In this document: in pieces, positions 25,455 through 34,530 of the stretch
Layout of the letters: each line of letters begins with the position of its first letter
Position numbering within the stretch: position 1 is the stretch's first letter
DNA from: Planctomycetota bacterium
GTDB taxonomy: Bacteria; Planctomycetota; PLA2; JAEUHO01
Assembly (NCBI GenBank): GCA_029259775.1
Contig: JAJDEN010000008.1
Coordinates: 310,001-374,000 of the forward strand
Reading direction: 5' to 3'
DNA length: 64,000 nucleotides
Made by a program: the position numbers and the translations under genes
Notes under the pieces: generated by a model
Seen by the model: only the letters and a program-made list of their open reading frames with translations
The model's database searches: none
Told to the model about the DNA's origin: nothing

Positions 25455-27920
25455 TCAGCGGGGTTTCAACTCCAGGCGCAGATCCTTCGCTCCGCGCAGC
25501 AACTCCACGCCCTCGGAGACGAGGCTCGAGCCGTAGCTTGCCTCGACCCGGTGTTTTCCCGACGGCACCCGGTTGATGCGGAATCGTCCCTGGCGGTCGG
25601 TCACCGTGCGCATGGTCTGGGGCTTCTCCGCCGCGGGGTGCTGCGTCACCACGAAGACCTGGGCGTGCGGCGCCGGACGGCCGTCCGCGTGCACGACCAC
25701 GCCGGAGAACACGCGGCCTTGATCCAGGCGGAGGCCGACCTCGTGTGCCTTTCCACCGGACACGACCACGTGGGCGTCCGGCAAGGCGAAGTACCCGCGG
25801 AGGTGGGCCGTGATCTTCCACGTCCCCGGCAGGAGGCCCTCGAAGCGGAAGGCGCCGTTCTCGTCGCTCACCGCGAAGCGCGACAGACGGCCATCCAGCT
25901 CCAGCGGCAGCAGCAGGACACGTGCCTGCGGGATCGGTGTTCCTGCGTTGCGATCGGTGACCGCGCCGTGGATGACCGCCGTGTCACGCCTAAGCGTGAG
26001 GGTCAGGGAGGCCACGGCGTCATCGCGGACGGCCACCGACGCCGTGCCGGCGCCCGCCTCGCTCTTCTCCGCACGCACGCGAATCACCTCGAGCCACGGC
26101 TCCACCGGGTCGATCGTCCAGCGTCCCTTCTCGTCGGACTCCGTGAGCATGGGCTGGGGGCCCGTCCGACGAGCCATGCCGTTGGTCACCACGTAGACCT
26201 GCGCCCCCGCAACGGGGGCGCCGTCGGCGTCCTGCACCACGCCGTTGAGCCTGCGTCCCTTGCGCATCTCCAAGTCCCACTCGCGCACTTCGCCGTTGGC
26301 GACCGCCACCTTCTCCAGCGGCCAGGTGAGCGGGAACCAGGGCCTGAGGGACGGCGTGACGCGGAACTCCCCGCCGTTCAAACCGGTTGCCTCGTAGCGT
26401 CCCTCGGCATCCGTCACGACGGTGACGCCGCGGCCCATGTCCTTGCCGATGGAGATCTTCCATCCTGGGATCGGAGTGCCGCCCTTCGTGTGGACTCGCC
26501 CACGGAGGGTGGCGCCGCGCGTAAGCACGACATCGCGCGTCACGTCCACGCCGCGTTCGAGTCCGCGCAGACTGAGAGAGAGCTCGCGGTACGCCGCGCG
26601 CGCGGGCCAGGGTGCATACCCATCCGCGGTCACGAAGAAGCCCTTGGCATGCCCGCGCGGGAGGGCCACCTCGTAGCGTCCGCCGCGGTCGGTGTGTACG
26701 GTGGTCTCGAAGCGCTCCATCGGACTGCGCTGTCCGGTGTGGATCTTCACCTCCGCGCCTTCGACGCCCTTCCCCAGCGCGCTCTCCGATCGCACGACCC
26801 CGTTCAGCACGACGGTGTCGGTGGGCAGGCGCACGGGCACCCGACCCCCGCGACCGCCAAGGATGGGGACGCGCCCGCGCCAGCGTGTGCGCTCATCGAA
26901 GCGGACGAAGATCACGTAGACCCCGTTGGCCAGCCCGCTGAACTCGGCGATCCCGTCTTCGTCCGTCGCAGCCTTTCGTTCCACGTCTCCGCTCGCGTCC
27001 TTCGTCGGCTCGTACGGGATGATGCGCACAGCCGCCTCCGCGATCGGCCGCGTGCCCTGCGACGCGATGATCGTCAGCGTCGCGCCCGCAAGCGGCGCGG
27101 GGGTCGCTGCCTCCGACGTCGGTTGCGTCTCGGTCGTAGGCGGGGGCTGCGTTGCTTCGGGCGTGCTCGGGCGCACGGCCAACTCGGGGTTCGCCGGAGT
27201 GTCCTGCGTGAAACCGCTCTCGAGCGGAGTAGGGACTTCTCCGTCGCTGCGCAGCAGGCCGCTCTGCGTCACGCCCCAGACGCCCAGCAGAAGCAGGAGG
27301 GCGACCGCCGCGAGTTTCTTCCCTGTGCTCATCGCGACCATGCCTCCCATCAACGTCGTTGCACTTGTGGCGGTGCTGGGTCCGGCGATACCGGCCCACG
27401 GCAGCAGAGCCGCCATCCAGCCGCGCCGCTCGCCACCGGCCTCGACATCCAGGCGCGCACGCAGGATCCGCAGGGCTTTCTTCAGACGTGTGCGCACCGT
27501 TTCGAGCGGTACGTCCATCTGCGTAGCGATCGCGGGCGGGGACTGGCTCTCGAAGTAGCGCAGCAGGACCGTCGTTCGGTAGGGCTCGGCCAACATGAGC
27601 ACGCTGCGCCCGACCGTCTCGATCAGCTCCGCGCGCGCCAGCAACGCATCGGGTGCGCGAGGACTCTCGCGCTCGACGGCTCGCTCACGCGCGGCGCGGC
27701 GTCGGTCGGAGCGTGCCCGATTGCTGGCGAGGTTCCGCACGACCGACGCCAGCCAGGCCTTGGGCTTCCTGACGCCGGCGGAACCGCGCTCGAGCGCTCG
27801 CAGGTAGGTCTCCTGCACGAGGTCGTCCGCCGCGGCGGGTTCCCGCACGAGGGCGCCGGCGACGCGCCGGAGCCACGCGCGTTCGGTCAGCAGGGCGTCG
27901 AGACTCGTCAGGTTCTGCAT
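25455..27920 (-). CDS. ECF sigma factor fused to a membrane anchor and carboxypeptidase-regulatory-like repeats
   Basis: This 821-residue protein starts at ATG 27920, where sigma homology begins. Region 2 lies at about 14-75 (AAADDLVQETYLRALERGS) and region 4 at 105-158 (YRTTVLLRYFESQSPPAIAT, then VPLETVRTRLKKALRILRAR). The membrane segment is at about 201-218 (KLAAVALLLLLGVWGVTQSG). The exported part has repeated carboxypeptidase-regulatory-like units (LRGRVHTKGGTPIPGWKISI; LNGVVQDADGAPVAGAQVYV; IHGAVTDRNAGTPIPQARVL; FSGVVVHADGRPAPHAQVFV). It has the same architecture as the genes at 21995 and 13090. It is divergent from the DUF2332 gene. Signal and targets unknown. Confidence 0.88.
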   Translation of the reverse strand: MQNLTSLDALLTERAWLRRVAGALVREPAAADDLVQETYLRALERGSAGVRKPKAWLASVVRNLASNRARSDRRRAARERAVERESPRAPDALLARAELIETVGRSVLMLAEPYRTTVLLRYFESQSPPAIATQMDVPLETVRTRLKKALRILRARLDVEAGGERRGWMAALLPWAGIAGPSTATSATTLMGGMVAMSTGKKLAAVALLLLLGVWGVTQSGLLRSDGEVPTPLESGFTQDTPANPELAVRPSTPEATQPPPTTETQPTSEAATPAPLAGATLTIIASQGTRPIAEAAVRIIPYEPTKDASGDVERKAATDEDGIAEFSGLANGVYVIFVRFDERTRWRGRVPILGGRGGRVPVRLPTDTVVLNGVVRSESALGKGVEGAEVKIHTGQRSPMERFETTVHTDRGGRYEVALPRGHAKGFFVTADGYAPWPARAAYRELSLSLRGLERGVDVTRDVVLTRGATLRGRVHTKGGTPIPGWKISIGKDMGRGVTVVTDAEGRYEATGLNGGEFRVTPSLRPWFPLTWPLEKVAVANGEVREWDLEMRKGRRLNGVVQDADGAPVAGAQVYVVTNGMARRTGPQPMLTESDEKGRWTIDPVEPWLEVIRVRAEKSEAGAGTASVAVRDDAVASLTLTLRRDTAVIHGAVTDRNAGTPIPQARVLLLPLELDGRLSRFAVSDENGAFRFEGLLPGTWKITAHLRGYFALPDAHVVVSGGKAHEVGLRLDQGRVFSGVVVHADGRPAPHAQVFVVTQHPAAEKPQTMRTVTDRQGRFRINRVPSGKHRVEASYGSSLVSEGVELLRGAKDLRLELKPR

Positions 27921-28171
27921 GTCCACTACCCATGAGACACCGTCACCGCGCGCCGGGGTCTCGCGAAATCCAGTTTCCGTGACCGGACTGGGCGTCGGGT
28001 GGCTGCGGAGGCCGGCACGCAAGCACCGGGGTCGTGCCAGCGACGCCCCCGAGCACGGCGCTGTCATCGAGCGGGTCCCGGCGGTTGGTCTCGCTGCTCC
28101 CCAGCGTGGGACAGCGGTGCGGCACTACGTCGGCGAGCGCGTGCTGCGTGGCTGCGAGTAGGATCCCGGTC

Positions 28172-29134
28172 GTGGACACCATCCAGGAACGGTACGCGCG
28201 TTTCGCGGAGGACGAGGCCCGTGGCGTCTCGCCGATCTACGAGGCGCTCTCGCTTGGCGTCTCGAGGAGCGTCTCGCTCTGCTCATTCCTGGCGGAGTTC
28301 CCCACGCGCAAGCAGCAGCCGAATCTCCTGCTTGGCGCCGTTCGATTCCTCGGTGGCACGCCGACGACTCCCGCGGAACTGGAACGCATCGTGGAACGGC
28401 GGGGCCCGGAGATCGCGGCCGTCATGCGGTCGCGGTCCACGCAGACGAACGAGCCAGCACGGTGCGCGACCCTGCTGCCGGCGCTGGCCCGACTGCCCGA
28501 GCCGCTCGCCCTCCTGGAAGTGGGGGCGTCAGCAGGCCTGTGCCTCCTGCCCGACCACTACGGCTACCAGTACGGGGATCACGAACTCCACCCGGTGGGA
28601 GCTGCGCGGGGGAGGTACCCGGTGTTCACCTGCGCCGCTTCCACGACCACGCCGCTGCCAGAGCGCCTGCCGCGCATCATTTGGCGGCGGGGCATCGACC
28701 TGAACCCGCTGGACGTGTCCGACGCGGACGCCGTCGCGTGGCTCCGCGCCTTGGTGTGGCCCGAGAACGTGGAGCGGGCCGAGAAGCTCGGTCTCGCCAT
28801 CGACGTGGCTCGCCGCGAGCCGCCGCAGGTGAGCCGGGGCAACCTGCTCGAGCGTTTGGCCGACGTGGCATCGACAGCCCCGGCGGGGGCGACGCTCGTC
28901 ATCTTCCACAGCGCGGTGCTCTTCTACCTCCAGCCCGAAGAACGGGAGCGGTTCATGGGGATGGTGCAGGATCTGCCGGCTACATGGATCAGCAACGAGG
29001 CGCCGAGCGTCGTGCCGATGTCGTCGGCGCGGCTGGCAGAGCCCGCGCGGGCGAACCGCTTTCTACTCTCCGTCGACGGACGCCCCACGGCCTTCACGGG
29101 GCACCACGGACAGTCGATCGAGTGGATCGGCTGA
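28172..29134 (+). CDS. DUF2332 family protein
   Basis: This 320-residue protein starts at GTG 28172, with GTAGGA upstream. It shows the DUF2332 pattern throughout: RYARFAEDEARGVSPIYEAL, QPNLLLGAVRFLGG, TNEPARCATLLPALARL, LLEVGASAGLCLLPDHYGY, RRGIDLNPLDVSDADAVAWL and TLVIFHSAVLFYLQPEER. The glycine-rich EVGASAGL motif resembles the SAM-binding loop of class I methyltransferases. Function unknown, although a methyltransferase-like fold is plausible. It is alone, divergent from the sigma fusion. Confidence 0.88.
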   Translation: MDTIQERYARFAEDEARGVSPIYEALSLGVSRSVSLCSFLAEFPTRKQQPNLLLGAVRFLGGTPTTPAELERIVERRGPEIAAVMRSRSTQTNEPARCATLLPALARLPEPLALLEVGASAGLCLLPDHYGYQYGDHELHPVGAARGRYPVFTCAASTTTPLPERLPRIIWRRGIDLNPLDVSDADAVAWLRALVWPENVERAEKLGLAIDVARREPPQVSRGNLLERLADVASTAPAGATLVIFHSAVLFYLQPEERERFMGMVQDLPATWISNEAPSVVPMSSARLAEPARANRFLLSVDGRPTAFTGHHGQSIEWIG

Positions 29135-29578
29135 CGCGTCGGTGGCGGTTTCGCCTCCCGGGGAACGCCGCGGCGCGTCCGTCGACGAGCCTTCAACGTC
29201 TCGAGTCCCGCGAGGGAGATCGGCGGTCCGTTGATCGTCGATCACTGACATCAGGGGACGAAGTGGGGTCGGTTCTTGGTCACTTCGTGGTCCAAACCGT
29301 CATGCCGCGGGGACAGACTTCAGCGGCCGAGCCGCTGTTGGCCCCCGATGGCGGGTGTTTCGGCCTCAACTCGGGGAGATCGACCTCGCACCTGCGGGGC
29401 GAGGTAGAATCACCGCGACAGAACTTCTTTCGCGCATCGACGTACGGCGCAGTGGGCCACAAGCCCGCTTCTCTTGCCCGGTCTCTCTGGCGGCTTTGTC
29501 ACTTACTCAAGAGCCCCATCGCGTCCGACACTTCGTTTGACCCGGGGCGCATTCCATTTCAAGGATTCCAGTACACAT
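29135..29578. other. Intergenic leader upstream of the RRM gene
   Basis: These 444 bases hold no credible gene. A TAGAAT hexamer at 29404 could be a -10 element. If transcription starts near there the RRM gene would have a leader of about 160 bases, and long leaders are common in cold-responsive RNA-binding protein genes. AAGGA at 29560 is rather far from ATG 29579 for a ribosome binding site. Confidence 0.3.
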
Positions 29579-29872
29579 ATGTCTCAGAACAAGCTCTACG
29601 TGGGCAACCTGTCGTTTGACAGCACCGAGAACGACATCAACGACGCATTCTCCGCCCACGGGACGGTGACCAGCGTCAACCTCATCACAGATCGCGAAAC
29701 GGGAAGGCCCCGCGGCTTCGGCTTCGTGGAGATGAGCAGCGACGCGGAAGCCCAGTCGGCCATGCAGGCCCTCGACAACCAGGACCTCGGCGGCCGCAGC
29801 CTCAAGGTGAACGTGGCCAAGCCCCGCGAGACCCGCTCTGGCGGCGGCGGACAGCGTCAAGACAGCTGGTAG
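29579..29872 (+). CDS. RRM-domain RNA-binding protein
   Basis: This 97-residue protein is a single RNA recognition motif. RNP2 is KLYVGNLSF at residues 5-13 and RNP1 is RGFGFVEM at about 44-51, followed by KVNVAKPRE and a short glycine-rich tail (RSGGGGQRQDSW). Such proteins bind single-stranded RNA and often respond to cold. It is monocistronic: a long leader lies before it and a strong terminator after it. Confidence 0.93.
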   Translation: MSQNKLYVGNLSFDSTENDINDAFSAHGTVTSVNLITDRETGRPRGFGFVEMSSDAEAQSAMQALDNQDLGGRSLKVNVAKPRETRSGGGGQRQDSW

Positions 29873-29917
29873 CACTCGCTCCAGCTTGTAGCACTCGCTG
29901 CTACAACGATTCGAGTA

Positions 29918-29950
29918 TCGGCCGGGTTCGTCCCGGCCGATTCTCGTTTT
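29918..29950 (+). terminator. Rho-independent terminator after the RRM gene
   Basis: A perfect 9-bp stem (TCGGCCGGG/CCCGGCCGA) with loop TTCGT is followed by TTCTCGTTTT. It lies 46 bases after the RRM stop codon. A direct repeat, GTAGCACTCGCT, sits between the stop codon and the stem. Confidence 0.85.
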
Positions 29951-30273
29951 GGCCTACGTTCGTACGGTGACAACGGCTCCAGTACCCGGCTGCCGTACCA
30001 GGTTTCTTCCGACGGAGTTTGCGTAGTGCCGTGCCGCTGGCCTTGGCACGATCCACGCAAGCCGTTCGGGCGAGGTGTTGTTGAGGGGCAGCCGCGACGA
30101 AGCTCGGGGACCGCACGCGCGGTCCTCGGCTTGTATGAGATTGGCGCGGGCTCCTGAAATCGTAGGGCGAGACCTGGCGCCGCACCTTGGAGCCCCAATC
30201 TCTGCTCGGCACCGTACGAGCTAGTACGGAACCGCGCGCGTTCACCACAACCTTGACGATTCCGGCCCACGCG
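29951..30273. other. Intergenic region without a clear gene
   Basis: About 320 bases between the terminator and the end of the HAD gene. A perfect 7-bp hairpin (GGACCGC/GCGGTCC, loop ACGC) lies at 30108-30125 without a T tract. Open frames on the minus strand are rich in Arg, Ser and Pro and show no protein-like pattern. Confidence 0.3.
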
Positions 30274-31002
30274 CTACGAGCAGGCGCCCAGCAGATCGGA
30301 CCATCCGTGGATGACGTGGGCCGGCACGGCCGGCGGACTCTCGTCGAGGTCCGCGCGGCTGTAGTCGTGCCACACGCCAGCGATGCCGAGTGCCTGGGCG
30401 CCGGCGATGTCGGCGTGCAGGTTGTCGCCGATCATCCACGCTTGCTCGGCGTCGGCGTCGAGGGCATCCAGCGCGGCTTGGAATACGCTCGCGTGCGGCT
30501 TACCGACCCCGAACTCTCCCTCGATGAAGATCGCATCGAAGAACCCGGCGAGTCCGTAGCGCTCGATCTTCGCGCGTTGGAAGGTCGAGCTTCCGTTGGT
30601 GATGAGCGCGAGACGCTTGCCCTGCTCCTGAAAGAGGCGCAGTCCTTCGAGGGCGCCCGGAAACGGCGCGCACGACGTCTCCTTCGTACTCGTGTAGTGA
30701 TCCGCGATGCGGTCCGTGATCGAACTCGAAGCCTGTCCCAGGCGCTTGAAGGTGTCGGCTGTGATGCGCCGCCGCGCGGCGAAGAGATCCTGCCGGGCTT
30801 CGGCGGCGCGCCCGGGCTTGCCCCAGAACGCGTCCGAGACATGCCGCACGGCGGCGCGGAACGCGTCGGGGCAGACGCCCGGAAGCTCGTCGGCGTGGGC
30901 GCGGAACGACTCCGCCCAGAAGTCTCGAGGGCCGGCGGTGAACGTCAGGATCGTGTCGTCGAGGTCCAACAGGATCACGGGGGGCGGTTCGGGAAGGGGC
31001 AT
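30274..31002 (-). CDS. HAD superfamily phosphatase (YjjG/pyrimidine nucleotidase-like)
   Basis: This 242-residue protein has all HAD motifs: I, VILLDLDDTIL (nucleophile in DLDDT); II, LALITNGSS; III, the lysine in GVGKPHASVFQAALD; IV, MIGDNLHADIAGAQALGI. The cap is of the helical C1 type. Members hydrolyse phosphate esters such as nucleoside monophosphates; the substrate is not predictable. ATG 31002 is where homology begins; the frame is open further upstream, through sequence antisense to the kelch gene. It is divergent from the kelch lipoprotein. Confidence 0.9.
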   Translation of the reverse strand: MPLPEPPPVILLDLDDTILTFTAGPRDFWAESFRAHADELPGVCPDAFRAAVRHVSDAFWGKPGRAAEARQDLFAARRRITADTFKRLGQASSSITDRIADHYTSTKETSCAPFPGALEGLRLFQEQGKRLALITNGSSTFQRAKIERYGLAGFFDAIFIEGEFGVGKPHASVFQAALDALDADAEQAWMIGDNLHADIAGAQALGIAGVWHDYSRADLDESPPAVPAHVIHGWSDLLGACS

Positions 31003-31185
31003 GCACGGGAGCCTACACGGGGCCCTGCAGCGCGGTGCAGGGGTCTTCACGGCACACCCGGCCCGGCGACGGAGGCCCGCACGGAGTACGGCGCGCGGCT
31101 TGTTGCCTTCAGCTGCCTGACCCGCCCCTGGCCCCCGCGCGAGGGGCGGATCCGCGGCGCGCCGTCCGGTAGGCTTGGTCCCATC

Positions 31186-32112
31186 ATGCGTCGCGTCACG
31201 TCCTGCTTCCTGCTTCTCACAGCTGCGGCTTGCGGCGCGCCCGAAGTCGAGCGACCGAACATCGCGTACGCGCACCTCGACCTCGCACGTCACGGCCACC
31301 GTGTGGAACGTCTGGGCGACACGCTCTACGCCTTCGGCGGGTTTGCCCGCGGGGACGCTCCGGCAGGCGGCACGCGGCAGGCCTTTTCCTTCGACCTGCC
31401 CCACGGGCCCTGGCGAGCGCGGAGCGACATGCGAAGCGGCCACGCGTTCTTCGGTTCGGGCGCGCTCGGCGGACAGCTGTTCGCCCTGGGTCCCACGGTG
31501 GAGCGCTACGACACGGGCAAGGATCGCTGGATCGAGCTTCCTGCGACGAAGCGGCTGCCGAAGTCACACCATGCCACAGCCACTTGGCGGGGCCGTCTGC
31601 ACGTTCTCGGTGGCTACCCAGCCGACGTCGCTGGCCACGACGTCTTCGACCCCGTGACCGGGCGGATCGAAGCGGCCACGGCCTTGCCCGGCTTCGAGCC
31701 GGGCGACCACTTCCACATCCTTGCGCCCTTGGGCGGGCGCCTGCACGCGGTCGGAGGGCTGCGCGGCGGGGGCTCCAAGCGAAGTCGCGCGCATCACGCC
31801 TTCGACGGCACGGCGTGGACGGAGCAGAGGTCGCCCCCCATGGAGCTGTGGGGGAAGTTCGCGGCCTTCGCCGCGGTGGGGGCCACGCTCTACGTGTTCT
31901 CGCTCGAGGGCAGCGTTGCCTACGATGCGCAGAGCGACACGTGGCGATCGCTGGAGCCCATCCCCGTGGTGCTCACGATGCCGGCGACCGTCGTGCTGGA
32001 CGGCCGCATCGTGGTGATCGGCGGGAGCCCTCTGCGAGGCAAGACGCGGTCGGTGCAGGTCTACGATCCGGCGACCGATCGCTGGACGCTTCACAGCATC
32101 TCCGAGCGCTGA
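31186..32112 (+). CDS. Kelch-repeat lipoprotein
   Basis: This 308-residue protein starts at ATG 31186 with a short lipoprotein signal (RRVTSCFLLLTAAACG; lipobox AAAC). It then carries five to six kelch motifs that should build a beta-propeller (GDTLYAFGGFARGD; RGRLHVLGGYPADV; GGRLHAVGGLRGG; DGRIVVIGGSPLRGKTRS; VYDPATDRWTLHSI). It is probably anchored in the outer membrane or cell envelope, with a binding function. The open frame upstream of 31186 is antisense to the HAD gene and is not coding. Confidence 0.88.
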   Translation: MRRVTSCFLLLTAAACGAPEVERPNIAYAHLDLARHGHRVERLGDTLYAFGGFARGDAPAGGTRQAFSFDLPHGPWRARSDMRSGHAFFGSGALGGQLFALGPTVERYDTGKDRWIELPATKRLPKSHHATATWRGRLHVLGGYPADVAGHDVFDPVTGRIEAATALPGFEPGDHFHILAPLGGRLHAVGGLRGGGSKRSRAHHAFDGTAWTEQRSPPMELWGKFAAFAAVGATLYVFSLEGSVAYDAQSDTWRSLEPIPVVLTMPATVVLDGRIVVIGGSPLRGKTRSVQVYDPATDRWTLHSISER

Positions 32113-32373
32113 GGGACCTGCCGCCGCCGGCTGGACCACATCTCGGCCGGTACGTCCTGCCTGCGGAGAGCTCGGCGGGCCGAGGGTCCACCGCGGCGGG
32201 TCTGTTCCAGGCTCCAAGGACCGTCGGGCACGATCTGGTACCGTGTCTCCCGGGAGCGCAGGATGCGACACCCGCGCCGGAGTCGACGCAGGATCAGCGG
32301 CATGCTTGGCATCCCGGCCGCGGGGCGCCGACACGGCGCGACGCAAATCGCGTAGACAGGAGCCAGACGACCC

Positions 32374-33252
32374 ATGTCCGAGACCAAAGGGGAGGGGCCT
32401 GCACGCATCAGCTTCTGCATCGAGTGCAGCGCCGAAGTCCGTTGGGGCGAAACCGAGTGCGCCGCGTGCCGGAACAGGGTCGCCCAGGCGGCGATGCCTC
32501 AGCGAGGACGCGCGAAGCGGCCAGGGCCTGCCAAGGCGAAGGACGAAGCGTACGCCGTCGATAGGACCGCCTTGATCGCTACCGTCCTCGGTGCAGCCGC
32601 CGTGCTCATGATTCTGGCCTACGTGGTCCTGAACAAGAGCGATGAGACAGCGGCCGGCGACCCGAAAGCTCGGATGGAAGCGGGGCGCGAGGAGCCTTCG
32701 ACGGGAGCGTCGGACGGCTCCGGACGCGAGGCGAGGCGGCAGAAGCCCTCAGCACGCGCGACCCCCGTGAAGCCGAAGAGCGCCTGGGAAAGGACCGAGC
32801 TCCGACGGCGTGACACCTACGCGCACGGTGTGCCTCTCGAGGTCGACTACGACAAATTCGATGACCGAACCACGTTGCGAGCCAAGGTCGATGTGGGGGA
32901 CCGCATCAAGGTCCACTGGACCGCCAGCTGGCGGGGGAGCCGACCGGTGGGCTGGCCCGATCACGCGTGGTGCACGCTTACCGCGACAAGCAAGACGTGG
33001 CGATTCCTGAAGTACCACCGCGTTGTCTTTCTCGCAGACGGCAAGCGGATCGAGCCGAAGACCGACCACGACGGCACGGTTGGAACGGGCTATGTCCTCG
33101 AACTGATCCAGATGCGGCTGAGCGTTGCGGAACTCGCGGCCCTGACCGCCGCCCCATTCGTGGAGGGGAAGCTGGGGACGTCCACCTTCGTCATCGACAA
33201 GACGGCCTTGGACGCACTGCACGACCTCCTTACCCGCGGAGTCATGCGCTAG
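32374..33252 (+). CDS. Zinc-ribbon membrane protein of unknown function
   Basis: This is a 292-residue protein. Residues 14-34 hold a C-x2-C / C-x2-C zinc ribbon (FCIECSAEVRWGETECAACR). A basic linker and one transmembrane helix (about residues 66-86, ALIATVLGAAAVLMILAYVV) follow. After a disordered linker the exported part (about 140-292) includes GDRIKVHWTASWRGSRPVGW and LELIQMRLSVAELAALTA; I do not recognise it. The ribbon-helix-outer-domain layout recalls bacterial zinc-ribbon anchored proteins. AGGAG is present upstream of the ATG. Function unknown. Confidence 0.75.
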   Translation: MSETKGEGPARISFCIECSAEVRWGETECAACRNRVAQAAMPQRGRAKRPGPAKAKDEAYAVDRTALIATVLGAAAVLMILAYVVLNKSDETAAGDPKARMEAGREEPSTGASDGSGREARRQKPSARATPVKPKSAWERTELRRRDTYAHGVPLEVDYDKFDDRTTLRAKVDVGDRIKVHWTASWRGSRPVGWPDHAWCTLTATSKTWRFLKYHRVVFLADGKRIEPKTDHDGTVGTGYVLELIQMRLSVAELAALTAAPFVEGKLGTSTFVIDKTALDALHDLLTRGVMR

Positions 33253-33429
33253 GCAGGCGGCGTCGGGGTCCGGCTTCCTGCGTTCCAGCACCCGCACACC
33301 GGGGCGCCCCGAGCACTGCCACCTCCGGGAGATCGACGCGCTCGCACCCATCGGGAGAACTCGACCTAGGGCATCGCTTCCGCGCGTCGCGCATGTATAG
33401 TGTCCGGCGGAAATGAGGAGATGAGAACC

Positions 33430-33944
33430 ATGGTCAATTGCGTGAGAAATCTGGGAATCGGTCTGCTCGTCGCGACGCTGTTCATGTCGCAGGGACGGAG
33501 CGCGGACGCGGCGACGATCACGGTGGACGCAGGCGGCGGCGCGGACCACACGACGATCTCGGCCGCCATCGCCGCGGCCATGCCGGGCGACACGATCGTG
33601 ATCGCGGCCGGCACGTACACCGAAAACCTCGTGCTCGACCGGGCGCTGACCCTGCAAGGGGCGCAGGCGGGCGTCTGTGCGGACGGGCGCGTTGTCGGCG
33701 TTCCCAACCCGGCGACGGAGACCGTTCTCACGGCGGCGGCCGGGGCCTTGCTCAAAGTGCCGGCAGTGTGATCGATGGACTCGTGTTCGTGGGGGCAAGC
33801 AACGGCGTCAGCACGTCCAGCGGCCCGATCGACGGGGTCCAAATCCTCAACAGCCACTTCGAGCAGCAGTCCAGCTCCGCCATCTTCCTCAACGACACCG
33901 GCGCCGACATCACGATCCAATGCAACGTGAGTACCGAACCGTGA
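33430..33944 (+). pseudogene. Frameshifted, 3'-truncated right-handed beta-helix exported protein
   Basis: From ATG 33430 (GAGGAG upstream) a signal peptide and the start of a parallel beta-helix are read (ATITVDAGGGADHTTISAAI, then AMPGDTIVIAAGTYTENLVL). The frame meets a stop at 33769. The continuation lies in another frame from about 33755 (SAGSVIDGLVFVGASNGVST, then DGVQILNSHFEQQSSSAIFL), so one or two bases have been gained or lost around 33750. The second frame runs only to 33944, where the 99-bp inverted-repeat element begins. Beta-helix proteins are normally much longer, so the gene is broken twice. Confidence 0.75.
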
Positions 33945-34041
33945 GTACCGAACCGGGTGAAAGTGCATCAGGATTCCGACCGATCCGTACCCGGCACCAA
34001 CCCGTCAAGATTGTGATGCCTTTTCGCCCGGTTCGGTACTC
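33943..34041. repeat. 99-bp inverted-repeat element, copy 1
   Basis: The element runs from GAGTACCGAACCGGGTGAAA to its near complement ending CCCGGTTCGGTACTC; 25 of 28 bases of the two ends pair. It matches the copy at 40823 at 95 of 99 positions, in the same orientation. An extra GAGTACCGAACC lies just outside at 33929. Both flanks are broken genes. It could be a MITE, a REP/BIME-like element or a recombination site. Confidence 0.85.
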
Positions 34042-34454
34042 CTCCGGTACTCCTCGTCGATGACCTGGACGACTTGGTGGGCGCAGCACCTCCCCGCGTT
34101 CGCGAGTGGATGCGGCGCAAGGCCCACCTTGCGGATCAGACGAAACCGGGCCTGCCGGTCGTGGACCCGACGAGCGTGCTGCAAGAGGTGGGTGCGGCAC
34201 GGGCGGACCGGGACGCGTGGACCTGCGTGCCCGGCAAGAACCGTGTCAGTGCTTGGCCGATCGTCAGCGTCGGACTACTGCGCCAGTTAGCCGGACAGAC
34301 ACATCAGCAGATTGCCCTCGCCCTCTCGCTACCGCAGAGCTCTGCCCAGAGACGAGCCCGCGAGCACCGGCGGCTCATGAGGGTGGATGTGGACTACGCA
34401 CGCCATGCCTCGGAGCTCGCGAGCGCATGCCTCTCCGTGGGCGAAAGTCCATGA
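34042..34454 (+). pseudogene. 5'-truncated gene fragment with C-terminal helix-turn-helix
   Basis: An open frame enters directly from the 99-bp repeat with no proper start (first candidate TTG at 34074). It reads VVDPTSVLQEVGAARADRDA and then VSVGLLRQLAGQTHQQIALA, LSLPQSSAQRRAREHRRLM. The last part resembles the DnaA-like or HTH ends found in some REP-associated Y1 transposases and in replication-type proteins. Because the 5' part is missing at the repeat edge, it reads as a remnant. The transposase assignment is inference. Confidence 0.45.
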
Positions 34455-34530
34455 GAAGGGCCCTGACTCCGTACTCCCATACATGGCCAGGCGATTGGCC
34501 ATGCCAGTGGCCATCGCGCGGCCGGGGGCG

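Noticed and set aside
25398-27935. Very long plus-strand open frame (845 codons)
   Set aside because: It is antisense to the sigma fusion at 25455-27920, whose sigma motifs are unmistakable.
30187-31185. Possible 5' extension of the kelch gene to give a 641-residue protein
   Set aside because: The extension is antisense to the HAD phosphatase gene, which has all catalytic motifs; ATG 31186 with a lipoprotein signal is a natural start.
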